Source: Alphaproteobacteria bacterium (GTDB lineage: Bacteria; Pseudomonadota; Alphaproteobacteria; JANQMY01). From it: a stretch of DNA of 34,227 bases. Shown here in pieces: positions 1-8,469 of the stretch. Below the pieces are notes generated by a model. The model did not search any database. It worked only from the letters and a program-made list of their open reading frames with translations, and had not been told where the DNA came from. A program made the translations under genes and the position numbers. Positions within the stretch are counted from its first letter, which is position 1. Each line of letters opens with the position of its first letter. Location of the stretch: the NCBI GenBank assembly GCA_028279895.1, contig JANQMY010000533.1:1-34227 (forward strand), in the 5' to 3' direction.

Positions 1-1178
1 CCCCTTTGAGTCGCTTCCAGCGTATTTACGTCCTGCAATGCCGCATCGCGCATGATTGACAGAAAGCCGTAGTGAGACAGAAGGTCTGAAAACTTTTCCG
101 AGGGTGGAAGGAAGTGAGCGATCTCGAAACGCATTTCATTATGGGCAATGGGGATGAAGCGGTAAGTCAACCACCAGATCGGATAGTAAAATTGCAGCAC
201 GAAGTTCGGGAAGAAAGTGATCGTGCTGTTCCCCCATTTGTCAAACCGCGTGGGATTAGCCGCCGGCGGTAGATCCTCAATATCAAGGGACGGCTTGATG
301 GTCGGGGCGGCGCCATGCGCTTGAAGCATCCTTTCAAAATCATAAGAGAACATCTCGTCCGGAATTCGGTCGGTGACGGACACATGGTTCCGCCCGTGGA
401 TGCTGAAATGCTGCATACGGGCATTGACTTCGTCGATTCCCATTGTGTGAAGCTTGAATGTTTGGAAGTGAAGATACTGAACGTGATATCCTTCAGTGAA
501 GGCATCCATCAGCGTCTTCCAATTGCTTTTACACGTCCCCACAGAGACGTACCGCTCTGTAAAAGCTTCAAACGGGAAACCGTCGAGCCCCGTCCAGAAA
601 AATTCGCCAATCGACTCCCGTAGAGTTTCCTTCGGTCCATCCGGGTCCAGATTAACGAAAATAAACCCGTTCCACACCTCGCACGGCACCTCGGCAAGAC
701 GCCGTGTTTGCGCCTGGTCATCGAAAAAGTTTTGCGAGTCCGTCGCCCGAACCAGACTTCCATCAAGATTGAAGGAGAAACCATGGTATTTACAAACGAA
801 GCGGCCACAGTGTCCTGACGTTTCCTTTGCAGGATGTCCTTTCCAAACCAACTGGTTACCCCGGTGCGGGCACACATTGTGAAACGCACGGATCTTGTCA
901 TCTTTGCCGCGGACGATGATGAGTTGCGTATTGCAGACCTCCACCTCTTGAGTGAAATAGTCTCCCGGTTTCGCCGCCTGCTCAGCGCGCCCCATGTAAA
1001 GCCAGTTTCGCCGGAACACAGCTTCCTTTTCTACTTCAAAGAACTCTTTTGAAACGGCACGTCGCAAGTCGATCGGACCTGTCCCTAGTTCGGGATATTT
1101 TTCCGTCCACGTCTCACCCTCTTTCCTTTCCCAAAGGTCTTTGTTGAGCTCGAAGGAGTGAATGTCTTGTTTGTTCAT
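1..1178 (-). CDS. Rieske ring-hydroxylating oxygenase, alpha subunit (3' end outside window)
   Basis: This is the terminal oxygenase of a Rieske non-heme iron hydroxylase. The reading frame is open from the ATG at 1178 to the window edge, about 392 residues. The Rieske [2Fe-2S] ligands are C103-P-H105 and C129-K-Y-H132. The gap of 23 residues between the halves is longer than in naphthalene-dioxygenase-type proteins. The mononuclear iron site follows as E229-G-Y-H232-x4-H237 after NWKTLMDAF. The C-terminal acidic ligand is probably the D in LQDVNTLEATQ near the left edge. AGGAAG lies just upstream of the start, and the preceding gene ends 24 nt away, so it is the last visible gene of the P450 operon. 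No ferredoxin or reductase partner is in the window. The substrate cannot be told. Confidence 0.93.
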   Translation of the reverse strand, partial: MNKQDIHSFELNKDLWERKEGETWTEKYPELGTGPIDLRRAVSKEFFEVEKEAVFRRNWLYMGRAEQAAKPGDYFTQEVEVCNTQLIIVRGKDDKIRAFHNVCPHRGNQLVWKGHPAKETSGHCGRFVCKYHGFSFNLDGSLVRATDSQNFFDDQAQTRRLAEVPCEVWNGFIFVNLDPDGPKETLRESIGEFFWTGLDGFPFEAFTERYVSVGTCKSNWKTLMDAFTEGYHVQYLHFQTFKLHTMGIDEVNARMQHFSIHGRNHVSVTDRIPDEMFSYDFERMLQAHGAAPTIKPSLDIEDLPPAANPTRFDKWGNSTITFFPNFVLQFYYPIWWLTYRFIPIAHNEMRFEIAHFLPPSEKFSDLLSHYGFLSIMRDAALQDVNTLEATQR

Positions 1179-1202
1179 CGGTTTCTTCCTAACTCAGCCG
1201 GA

Positions 1203-1541
1203 TTAGATTTCTATTTCGACTTGAACATCGAACATGGGCACAGACTCACAGTCCGGCACACGGACCTGTTTGAATGTGACAACAGCCGGCGCGATTACTG
1301 CGAACGCAAACAGCAGGCGGCCAAGCCGCTTATCCTCTTCCGTAAAGCCATCCATCGGCTTTGAATCCAGATAGGTTTTCATTTCTTCAAACCGGTCGAC
1401 GACCGCGTCATAGATCGGCCTCAGATCTTCCACATCGCTGCTCAGTCGCTTGAGATAGCGGTCATTGGTCGCCGAGATATCCCACTCCCGCGCATAGGAC
1501 TCTAGATCCTTGAATTGGTCCGGAAGAAATCTCTTGGTCAT
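1203..1541 (-). CDS. conserved small protein of unknown function in the Rieske operon
   Basis: The product is a 112-residue soluble protein with no recognised catalytic motif. It appears largely helical, with segments such as DLESYAREWDIS, RYLKRLSSDVEDLRPIYDAV and GRLLFAFAVIAPAVVTF. From memory, proteins of this length and pattern occur beside Rieske oxygenases, but no function is known to me. The ATG at 1541 is chosen because AAGGAG sits about 6 nt upstream. An in-frame upstream start at 1583 has no such site. It lies between the VOC gene and the Rieske gene with short spacings, so it is very probably co-transcribed. It could be an accessory factor for the oxygenase, which is only inference. 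Confidence 0.8.
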   Translation of the reverse strand: MTKRFLPDQFKDLESYAREWDISATNDRYLKRLSSDVEDLRPIYDAVVDRFEEMKTYLDSKPMDGFTEEDKRLGRLLFAFAVIAPAVVTFKQVRVPDCESVPMFDVQVEIEI

Positions 1542-1592
1542 CTTGCTCCTTAGGTTCCTGGTCGATTGCTCCCAAAGAACCACCCCTCTTTG

Positions 1593-2090
1593 TTACGGCT
1601 GCACCAGTTCGAGAATGACACCGTCCGGGTCACGGAAACACGCAAACCTTGGTTTTCTCTCCAATGTCGAAATCGTTTGCGGTTCGGAAAAAAAATCGAT
1701 GCCACGCGTCTCGAGCTTTGCCACAATCGCGTCAATGTCATCTACGCGCAGGGCAATGCGGGGCACACCATAATTGAGGAGGCCAGAGGCATCGCCTTCG
1801 GCCGCAGGGTCCTGCCACTCGCAAAGATCAAGCACCGTTTCGGGCACGCCTTTGCCAAGGCCAAGTTTCATGAAGACCGCACGCGATTTGGTCGGTGTCT
1901 GCCGATCACTGAAGCCCAGTCCTCGATCAAGGTTAGCGCAACGTTCAGAAAAACGCGCAACCGTACGAAAACCCAGTTGCTCATAAAACGCCTCGGAACG
2001 ATCCAGGTCCCGGCAGTTGATATTGATGTGGTAGATGTTCAAAATCTTGCCACGCTCCTCAGATAGAGCAGCGTGTTGTGTCTCTTCCAT
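1593..2090 (-). CDS. VOC (glyoxalase/dioxygenase fold) family protein
   Basis: About 165 residues with one vicinal-oxygen-chelate domain. It opens with NIYHININCRDLDRSEAFYE, followed by QLGFR, a central V/I-rich strand ending in IALRVDDIDAIVAKLE, and the closing FACFRDPDGVILELVQP. The candidate metal ligands are the H in YHIN and the E in ILEL. Families with this fold include glyoxalases, epimerases and extradiol dioxygenases, so the reaction is unresolved. The start is uncertain. ATG 2090 is used; two GTG codons just upstream (2099, 2096) and a TTG just before NIYHIN are alternatives, and the TTG would give the most typical N-terminus. It lies between the SDR at 2145 and the small unknown gene in the same operon. 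Confidence 0.82.
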   Translation of the reverse strand: MEETQHAALSEERGKILNIYHININCRDLDRSEAFYEQLGFRTVARFSERCANLDRGLGFSDRQTPTKSRAVFMKLGLGKGVPETVLDLCEWQDPAAEGDASGLLNYGVPRIALRVDDIDAIVAKLETRGIDFFSEPQTISTLERKPRFACFRDPDGVILELVQP

Positions 2091-2144
2091 TTCCACCACT
2101 CACTTCCAATGTGCAAACGCAGCGCTTTCGAAACGGCGAACTCA

Positions 2145-2999
2145 TCAGCTGCCCCCCGCTGACGCCATGACCTTTGCGATCTCCGCCTGCATGATTTCAA
2201 GTCTGTTTTCAGGATCACCGACAGCAGCCCCGCCGGCCACGACCAAATCCAATCCACTGATTTGGGCTGCGCGCTCGCTAGCCAGGAACAATGCCGCCTG
2301 GGCGATATCATCCGCCTGCCCCATGCGCTTCAAAGGCTGCATCCCCATCATGGCCTGCATTGACGCATTCTGCATGGCATCCATTGTCTGCGGAGACACC
2401 CCGTTCCCGGCACCCATTGCAGTGATTTCCGTTTTGGTCGGCCCCGGTGAAATGGAATTGACGCGAATGCCATATTCTCCGAAGTCGATGGCCAACGACT
2501 TTGTCACCGCGAGAACACCAGCTTTGGCCGCGCGATAGGTCATCACGCCAAATCCGGCGAAGCTGGCGGCGGTGGACGCGATATTGATGATTGCGCCCCC
2601 ACCGTGTGTAGCCATGTGTTTGCCAGCGAACTTAGACCCCAGCATGACGCCCAAAAGGTCCACATTCATGACTTTGTGAAAATCAGCCAGGTCGTCGTCT
2701 AGAAACCGCGGATGACTGGCACCGCCCACACCGGCGTTGTTGACCATTACATCCAAGGCCCCAAACGCCTCCACAGCCCGGGCAACCAAGGCCTCCATTT
2801 GATCCGCCTGGGAAACATCCGTGTGGCAATAGTCAGCAGCACCGCCCAGCTGTCCCACATGATCTCGGCCGCGCTCATCTTGAATGTCCGCGATAACAAC
2901 GTGGCTGCCTGCCGTAACAAAAGCTTCGACAATTGCCCGGCCGATACCGCTGGCCCCGCCCGTAATAATAGCAACTTTTCCTGAGAGATCTTCGGCCAT
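2145..2999 (-). CDS. short-chain dehydrogenase/reductase (tandem copy 1)
   Basis: A 284-residue classical SDR that oxidises an alcohol or reduces a ketone with NAD(P). The cofactor motif is TGGASGIG (residues 13-20) and the structural motif is NNAG (87-90). The catalytic residues are S142, Y155 and K159 (YRAAK). The acidic residue after the second strand (IADIQ) suggests NAD preference. The C-terminal tail, about 30 residues beyond the usual SDR core, resembles that of the neighbouring copy. Its start lies 9 nt after the stop of the upstream SDR, so translation is probably coupled; no strong ribosome site is visible. In this operon it may oxidise the alcohol made by the P450 or the Rieske oxygenase. 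Confidence 0.92.
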   Translation of the reverse strand: MAEDLSGKVAIITGGASGIGRAIVEAFVTAGSHVVIADIQDERGRDHVGQLGGAADYCHTDVSQADQMEALVARAVEAFGALDVMVNNAGVGGASHPRFLDDDLADFHKVMNVDLLGVMLGSKFAGKHMATHGGGAIINIASTAASFAGFGVMTYRAAKAGVLAVTKSLAIDFGEYGIRVNSISPGPTKTEITAMGAGNGVSPQTMDAMQNASMQAMMGMQPLKRMGQADDIAQAALFLASERAAQISGLDLVVAGGAAVGDPENRLEIMQAEIAKVMASAGGS

Positions 3000-3008
3000 T
3001 TTCAGCGG

Positions 3009-3845
3009 CTACATCCCCAGCTCTTCTGCGAACGCCGCCTGAATTTTTGTCAATGTATTCTCTGTATTACCGGCCGTTTCGCCGCCATCGACGGGAAGAT
3101 TGATGCCAGTGATCTGAGCGGCGCGGTCACTGGCCAGAAACAACGCCGCTTGGGCAATGTCTTCCGGCGTCCCCAAGCGTCCAAGCGGCATGCGGCCCAT
3201 CATCTTTTCCATAGATATGTCCTGCAGACGCTCTAGCTTTTCTTGCGGTACACCATCCATGGCAACGGTCATTTCCGTACGTGTCGGGCCGGGCGAAATG
3301 CAATTCACACGAATGCCGTATTGGCCCAGTTCGATCGCCAGTGATTTGGTCATGCCGATCACGCCTGCTTTAGCCGCGCGGTAAGGGATAATACTATGTC
3401 CGCCATAAAGTGCTGATGATGACGCTGTCGTCAGAATGCACCCGCCACCATTCTTAGCCATATGCTGACCAGCATACTTCGCGCCGAGCAGCGGCCCTAA
3501 CAGGTCTACCGACATGGTCTGGACGAAAGTGGTGAAATCCTCTTTCAGAAAATCCGGTTGCGGATCACCCATCACGCCAGCATTGCTGAAGAGAATGTCC
3601 AACCCACCAAACTGGTCAACGGCAAAATTCACCAGCGCCTCAACCTCCTCGGCCTTGGAGACATCGCTTTTACGGAACGCGGCGCCGTCGCCCAACTCGC
3701 CGGCAAGATCGCGGCCGACATCTTCCAAGATGTCGGCAATCACGACTTTCGCACCTTCCTGCAAAAAAAGCCGAACCGCCGCCGCGCCCATCCCGCGGGC
3801 GCCGCCTGTGATGATGGCAACTTTTCCGTCTAGTTCACCTGTCAA
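3009..3845 (-). CDS. short-chain dehydrogenase/reductase (tandem copy 2, TTG start)
   Basis: A 278-residue classical SDR, clearly paralogous to the adjacent gene. It has TGGARGMG (13-20), S142, Y155 and K159 (YRAAK) at the same residue numbers, and the same long C-terminal tail. The structural motif reads SNAG instead of NNAG. No ATG lies before the Rossmann motif. The TTG at 3845 is taken as the start because AAGGGGAG precedes it by about 7 nt. It follows the P450 gene by about 54 nt and is probably in its operon. The two copies may act on different alcohols, stereoisomers or successive intermediates; the sequence does not say which. Confidence 0.91.
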   Translation of the reverse strand: MTGELDGKVAIITGGARGMGAAAVRLFLQEGAKVVIADILEDVGRDLAGELGDGAAFRKSDVSKAEEVEALVNFAVDQFGGLDILFSNAGVMGDPQPDFLKEDFTTFVQTMSVDLLGPLLGAKYAGQHMAKNGGGCILTTASSSALYGGHSIIPYRAAKAGVIGMTKSLAIELGQYGIRVNCISPGPTRTEMTVAMDGVPQEKLERLQDISMEKMMGRMPLGRLGTPEDIAQAALFLASDRAAQITGINLPVDGGETAGNTENTLTKIQAAFAEELGM

Positions 3846-3899
3846 CGTTATACTCCCCTTGTAATTGCTTGTTGCCCGGCGTTTTTTGCCAGCGCTTTC

Positions 3900-5177
3900 C
3901 TACCCAGCCCGATTTGAAAACGTTACGGGCAAAGAACGGGGACCTCGAAATACAAAAGTCCCCCAGATGTCGACTCCATCGTCTGGAACGGTCAGCTTTA
4001 AGTCGTCCATCCGGTTTACGATTTCCCGGAAGGCACACTTCATTTCCATACGGGCCAACATGGCGCCAATGCAGCGGTGCACTCCCACACCGAACGTTAT
4101 GTGCTGCCCCACATTCTTACGATCTGGGTTGAATTTATCTGCATCTTGGAACTTGTCGGCGTCCCTATTCCCAGACGCCCAGCACAGATAGACGAATGAG
4201 CCCTTGGGAATTTTCGCGCCGCCAATCTCGCAATCTTCGAGAGCCACCCGAGGCAATTGGGGAACCGGTGCGTGAAGCCGCAGGGTTTCTTCCACAAACC
4301 TTTGCAGTGCCCTATTCTGATCCTCGGCATTTTGCAGCTTCGTCACAAGATTTGGGTTCTGAGCCAGTATCAATGTGCCCCAAGAAATGCCGTTGCGCGT
4401 GGTTTCATTGCCCGCGGCCAGAAGTCCAACGGAGCAGGAAAGAAGCTCCGCAAAGCTCAACGCCGGATTTTCCGGATCGTCGATGCGGGCATGAACAAGG
4501 TCCGAAATCATGTCATCGCGCTTGGTCTTGCGGCGATCTTGAATCTGTTCATTGAGGAACCGATGCATGTCCATCGTATCGCGGGCATAGGCGAAGCCCT
4601 GTTCTTTGGTAATGCCGCGCCCGAGCGGCCCCACCGAGGCGTCCGACCACCTCTTAACGTCGTCGATGCGCTCGCGAGGTACTCCCAACAAATCGGAAAT
4701 CACATAAATCGCAATTGGAATCGAGTATTCCTCGACCATATCGGCGCTGCCGCGGTCGATAAACTTGTCCATAAGTGTACCAACAATGTCGGAAATATTG
4801 TCTTCCATGGAGGCAACACGATGGGCGCTGAAAGCTTGATCAACAAGACCGCGACGTCGTGAGTGCAAAGGAGGATCCACATTGAAGTTGTCTAGTGTCT
4901 TGTGAGGGCCGAACCCCTCTCGCACCATCATTTCGTCAATTTCATCCTGCCACGGCTCTCGATGCGCGGTTTCCAATCCCAGTCCATTGGACAACACATC
5001 CGTCATCCGCGCCGCCTGCTGAATGTCTTCAAACTTGGTCACAAGCCAGGCATGGGCTTGTTCATCGAAGTGAACAGGTTCTTCTGCACGCATCCGGGCA
5101 TAATATTCCCATGGAAGCGTGATGGTTTCTGGGTCTAGGAGCGACATTTCGCTGAGAGACGAAACCTTTTGTGACAT
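3900..5177 (-). CDS. cytochrome P450 monooxygenase
   Basis: A 425-residue soluble bacterial P450. The heme-binding loop FGVGVHRCIG places the thiolate at about C369. The I-helix oxygen-activation motif reads AAGNETTR, and the K-helix ExxR reads EETLR. There is no membrane anchor, so it should be a class I enzyme that needs a ferredoxin and reductase, neither of which is in the window. The ATG at 5177 has TAGGA about 8 nt upstream. It heads the leftward operon P450-SDR-SDR-VOC-unknown-Rieske and is divergent from the LLM oxidoreductase. The shared promoter region carries a palindromic element (5260-5277). I cannot assign a CYP family or substrate. Confidence 0.95.
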   Translation of the reverse strand: MSQKVSSLSEMSLLDPETITLPWEYYARMRAEEPVHFDEQAHAWLVTKFEDIQQAARMTDVLSNGLGLETAHREPWQDEIDEMMVREGFGPHKTLDNFNVDPPLHSRRRGLVDQAFSAHRVASMEDNISDIVGTLMDKFIDRGSADMVEEYSIPIAIYVISDLLGVPRERIDDVKRWSDASVGPLGRGITKEQGFAYARDTMDMHRFLNEQIQDRRKTKRDDMISDLVHARIDDPENPALSFAELLSCSVGLLAAGNETTRNGISWGTLILAQNPNLVTKLQNAEDQNRALQRFVEETLRLHAPVPQLPRVALEDCEIGGAKIPKGSFVYLCWASGNRDADKFQDADKFNPDRKNVGQHITFGVGVHRCIGAMLARMEMKCAFREIVNRMDDLKLTVPDDGVDIWGTFVFRGPRSLPVTFSNRAG

Positions 5178-5259
5178 AGAGGCTTTCCTATCCTGGCGCT
5201 TAAACTGTTGTTTTTGATGCGCAATTACGGTCGAGGATCACGTTAAGCGAAGCAATAAC

Positions 5260-5277
5260 TCAACACCATTGTTGATT
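5260..5277. promoter_or_regulatory. candidate operator in the P450/LLM divergent promoter
   Basis: A perfect inverted repeat, TCAACA-CCAT-TGTTGA (5260-5275), followed by TT. It lies between the divergent P450 and LLM genes. The 18 bases match 8373-8390, in the other divergent promoter of the cluster, at 16 positions. Size and symmetry suit a TetR-like dimeric repressor, but no regulator gene is present in the window. Confidence 0.55.
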
Positions 5278-5367
5278 ATCATAGCATTCGTCTTGTATTC
5301 TGCAACGGTAATTTGGATGTTCTTTTCTGGACGCTCGCGGGCGTCGGAATACCGGGTGCAACTCACT

Positions 5368-6384
5368 ATGGCGCGACACGTCTCATTCGGCCTTTGGTAT
5401 GATTTTCGAAACCCCGACCCGTGGCGCGTGCCGTTTGAGCAACGCTATCGGGAAACGCTAGACCAAATCGTTTGGGCTGAAGAGTTAGGGTTCAATTCCG
5501 TTTGGCTCACGGAACACCATTTCTGTGAGGACGGATATACGCCGTCACCGCTGGTCCTTGCCGGTGCAATTGGTGCACGGACGAAACGCATTCAAATTGG
5601 AACCAATCTGCTCATTCTGCCGCTCTATGATCCCATTCGACTGGCCGAAGATTGCGCCACTGTCTCACTTGTTTCTGGCGGACGTTTTGATCTTGGAGTC
5701 GGTGGCGGCTATGCGGAAAAGGAGTTCGAAGTCTTCGGACGCGCGTTGAAACACCGGCCAAGTCTGCTTGAAGAAGCAATTGAGATCCTGCGTACTGCCT
5801 GGTCAGGTGACACCATCAATTTCTCCGGCAAGCGCTACAGCTACAAAGATGTGCGCGTCTTTCCCGTGCCTGAAACTCCTCCAAAAATCTACTTGGGCGC
5901 CATTTCCGAACCTGCGGCAGAGCGCGCTGCGCGGATCGCGGATGGTTTTTTATCTTCTGGATATGTGGCCCAGGACCTGTACCTCAATGGCATCAGGAAA
6001 GCCGGACGAAAAGATAATGAGGCGAAGATTTACGCCGGGTGCTGGGGGATTGTCACGGAAGATCCTGAAGGGGAAGCTGAACGGATCGGTAAACATCTGC
6101 GTCACCAGATGAATCAATACATTCTGACCGGTGCTTTCGGCGGACCTGAACAAACGCCGCTATTTGAAACTCCACAAGCAGCCATTGAGAACGGCTTTTA
6201 CGAGTTTTGGACACCCGATGACGCAATCTCAAATCTCATCACAGTGCTTTCGGATTGGCCGCAAATCGAAGATATCCATTTTTGGGCGCAGTTTCCGGGC
6301 GAGCCCATAGTGAGCGGCAGCCGACGCATGGAAATTCTAGCCAAGCATGTGCTTCCTAAGGTTCGGGAGGCGGTCAACCGCTAA
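5368..6384 (+). CDS. LLM-class flavin-dependent oxidoreductase (luciferase-like monooxygenase)
   Basis: A 338-residue TIM-barrel flavin oxidoreductase of the bacterial luciferase / F420 family. Motifs include WAEELGFNSVWLTEHHF near the N-terminus, then IGARTKRIQIGTNLLILPLYDPIRLAED and SGGRFDLGVGGGY, which is the usual order in this family. The ATG at 5368 is chosen because the family begins about there (MARHVSFGLWYDF). The longer in-frame extension from a TTG at 5269 overlaps the palindrome and encodes an atypical hydrophobic stretch. The enzyme would use reduced FMN (or F420) for an oxygenation or redox step. It is divergent from the P450 operon, and its stop overlaps that of the convergent acyl-CoA synthetase. 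Confidence 0.9.
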   Translation: MARHVSFGLWYDFRNPDPWRVPFEQRYRETLDQIVWAEELGFNSVWLTEHHFCEDGYTPSPLVLAGAIGARTKRIQIGTNLLILPLYDPIRLAEDCATVSLVSGGRFDLGVGGGYAEKEFEVFGRALKHRPSLLEEAIEILRTAWSGDTINFSGKRYSYKDVRVFPVPETPPKIYLGAISEPAAERAARIADGFLSSGYVAQDLYLNGIRKAGRKDNEAKIYAGCWGIVTEDPEGEAERIGKHLRHQMNQYILTGAFGGPEQTPLFETPQAAIENGFYEFWTPDDAISNLITVLSDWPQIEDIHFWAQFPGEPIVSGSRRMEILAKHVLPKVREAVNR

Positions 6385-8315
6385 AGACTGCGGATACCGT
6401 CTGACACTTGCCGAATTTGATCGATGACATCTGGGTTTGCAAGCGACGAAACATCACCCACATGTTTTCCGGTAACAGCCGCTGAAATCACCCGCCGCAC
6501 CACTTTGCCGCTGCGGGTTTTGGGCAGTTCATCGACGAAACCAATAAACTTGGGGCGGTACGGCCGCCCCATACCCCGGACAACTGATTCTTGGAGTTGA
6601 GTACGCGTGTCCGCCGTGTCCGGAACGCCAGCAGCCAGAACGCAGATACATCCGATCGCTTGCCCAGCCCGATCATCGCTCAGCCCAAACACACCGGCAT
6701 CGGCAACAAGACCGCTACCCACAAGCAGATTTTCGATTTCTGACGGACCGGTTCTCTTACCTCCGATTTTCAGAACATCGTCGGATCGTCCGTGCAGAAC
6801 CCAATAACCATCGGCATCTCGAGAGGCCAGATCACCGTGCTTCCACGCAGACCCAAAGTCGGACCAATAGGTCTCGATGTAACGCTCTTGATCGTTCCAC
6901 AATCCACGGGTGAGGCCAATACTAGGTTTATTCAAGACAAGTTCGCCCACCTGGCCGATCTCGACCGGCTTGCCTGCGGCATCAAAGACGTCTGCTCCCA
7001 TCCCCGGCACGACTGCGGAGAATTTGAGTGGCTTCAGAGGATGGATCACCGTTCCAGTCAGTATGCCGCCTGAGATTTCAGTTCCGCCGCTCCAGTTCAG
7101 AATGGGAATGTTCCGCTTACATATTTTATCAAAGCACCAGAACCATGCTTCTTCCGTCCAGGGTTCGCCGCTCGAAACCAGCACGCGCAAGCTGCTAAAA
7201 TCGTAGCCGTCCAAGGTTTGGAGGCCTTTGGCCATGGTGGACCGGATCAATGTGGGCGCAACACCAAGATAGGTGACCTTCGTTTCCTCGATAAGCTTCC
7301 AGATCCGATCCGCTTCAGGATAGTCCGGCGCCCCTTCGGCCATCACCAGAACGTTGCCCGTCATCAATGAAGCACCGATCATGATCGGTCCAATGATCCA
7401 CCCAAAGTCGCTCATCCACAGCCAACGATCCGTCGGCTTAAGGTCTAAACAAAGCTGCAAATCAAGAATGAGTTTCCCGGTAAGACCGCAATGGGTAAGG
7501 ACGGCTCCCTTCGGTTTTCCCGTTGTCCCCGACGTGTAGACGATCAAAAGCGGGTCATCGGCATTGACAATCTCGGCCTCACGGACTGGCGTCGCACTGA
7601 CGATCAACTCTTCCCACGACAGAAAGGAAGCTTCGGTGTTTCCCGAGGCAACAACCACAGGCGTCTGACCCGACCTCTCCATCGCTTGCCGGAGAACTGG
7701 TGCGGTTGGCACATCCACGCCACGGCGGCTCATGGACCCTACCGTAAGAATTACCTTAGCACCCGAATGCTCAAGGCGGGACGCGATGGCATCCGCACCG
7801 AAACCAGAAAAAAGCGGCACGGTAATCGCACCCAGACGGGCAACTGCCATGAAACCGACGACCACTTCCGGAATCATCGGCATGTAGATCGCGACCCGGT
7901 CTCCTTTGGAAACACCCAATTCTTTCAGAGCGCCTGCAAGTTTCGCAATGTCCTCAAAAAGGTCCGACCGCATCACATGGCGAATCTCTCCGGACTCGGA
8001 TGATGAAATGATAGCGGTTGCATCCAGTTCGTCTGAATGACGCTCGATGCATTCCGAGGTGAAATTCATCTGGCCGCCAACGCACCAGCGTGCGTGCGGA
8101 AGGCCCGGCGATGTATCGACGATCGTTTGATAGGGCTGCGCAAAACCGGTCTGGCCAAAGCTGAAGATCTGCGACCAGAACCACTCGATGTCGCTGTCAC
8201 CGCGTGCCGTCAATTCCTCGAAGTCTTTTAAATCACAAAAGTCGATGAAAGCTTGAAGATTACTAGACTCAACAACCGGCGCGCTGGGCCGCCAGACGAT
8301 CTCCGCCCTCTCCAT
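6381..8315 (-). CDS. acyl-CoA synthetase, acetyl/acetoacetyl-CoA synthetase-like AMP-forming ligase
   Basis: A 644-residue ANL-superfamily enzyme that adenylates a carboxylate and transfers it to CoA. It has an N-terminal ACAS_N-like region (WFWSQIFSF to WCVGGQMNF), the phosphate loop YTSGTTGKPKG, the A5-type motif GGTEISGG, HGDLASRDADGYW, and GRSDDVLKIGGKRTGPSEIE. The A10 catalytic lysine lies in LPKTRSGKVVRR. Its length and N-terminus resemble acetyl- and acetoacetyl-CoA synthetases more than long-chain fatty acyl ligases. AAGGA lies 6 nt before the ATG. It is transcribed alone, leftward, divergent from the SDR-sulfotransferase operon. It probably activates an acid formed by the cluster; the substrate is unknown. 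Confidence 0.93.
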   Translation of the reverse strand: MERAEIVWRPSAPVVESSNLQAFIDFCDLKDFEELTARGDSDIEWFWSQIFSFGQTGFAQPYQTIVDTSPGLPHARWCVGGQMNFTSECIERHSDELDATAIISSSESGEIRHVMRSDLFEDIAKLAGALKELGVSKGDRVAIYMPMIPEVVVGFMAVARLGAITVPLFSGFGADAIASRLEHSGAKVILTVGSMSRRGVDVPTAPVLRQAMERSGQTPVVVASGNTEASFLSWEELIVSATPVREAEIVNADDPLLIVYTSGTTGKPKGAVLTHCGLTGKLILDLQLCLDLKPTDRWLWMSDFGWIIGPIMIGASLMTGNVLVMAEGAPDYPEADRIWKLIEETKVTYLGVAPTLIRSTMAKGLQTLDGYDFSSLRVLVSSGEPWTEEAWFWCFDKICKRNIPILNWSGGTEISGGILTGTVIHPLKPLKFSAVVPGMGADVFDAAGKPVEIGQVGELVLNKPSIGLTRGLWNDQERYIETYWSDFGSAWKHGDLASRDADGYWVLHGRSDDVLKIGGKRTGPSEIENLLVGSGLVADAGVFGLSDDRAGQAIGCICVLAAGVPDTADTRTQLQESVVRGMGRPYRPKFIGFVDELPKTRSGKVVRRVISAAVTGKHVGDVSSLANPDVIDQIRQVSDGIRSL

Positions 8316-8372
8316 GTTCCATCCTTATGTGCGTTTCATGTTGAAGAATGCAGGTAGCACGATTATTATATA

Positions 8373-8390
8373 TGAACAACATTGTTGATT
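8373..8390. promoter_or_regulatory. second copy of the candidate operator, synthetase/SDR divergent promoter
   Basis: TGAACAACATTGTTGATT. It matches the element at 5260-5277 at 16 of 18 positions, and the CATTGTTGATT half is identical. The palindrome has one imperfect arm position here. It lies 57 nt upstream of the acyl-CoA synthetase start and 79 nt before the SDR start, inside an AT-rich stretch likely to hold promoter elements. Confidence 0.55.
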
Positions 8391-8469
8391 TATAAAGACC
8401 ACGGAGCGATAGTCACGTACCACAACAACAAAACGAATAGCGGCGGTGGTGGCTGGCCGGGGAGAGGCG

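Noticed and set aside
5269..5367. N-terminal extension of the LLM protein from a TTG
   Set aside because: It would place the start inside the palindrome and add a hydrophobic stretch not typical of the soluble LLM family.
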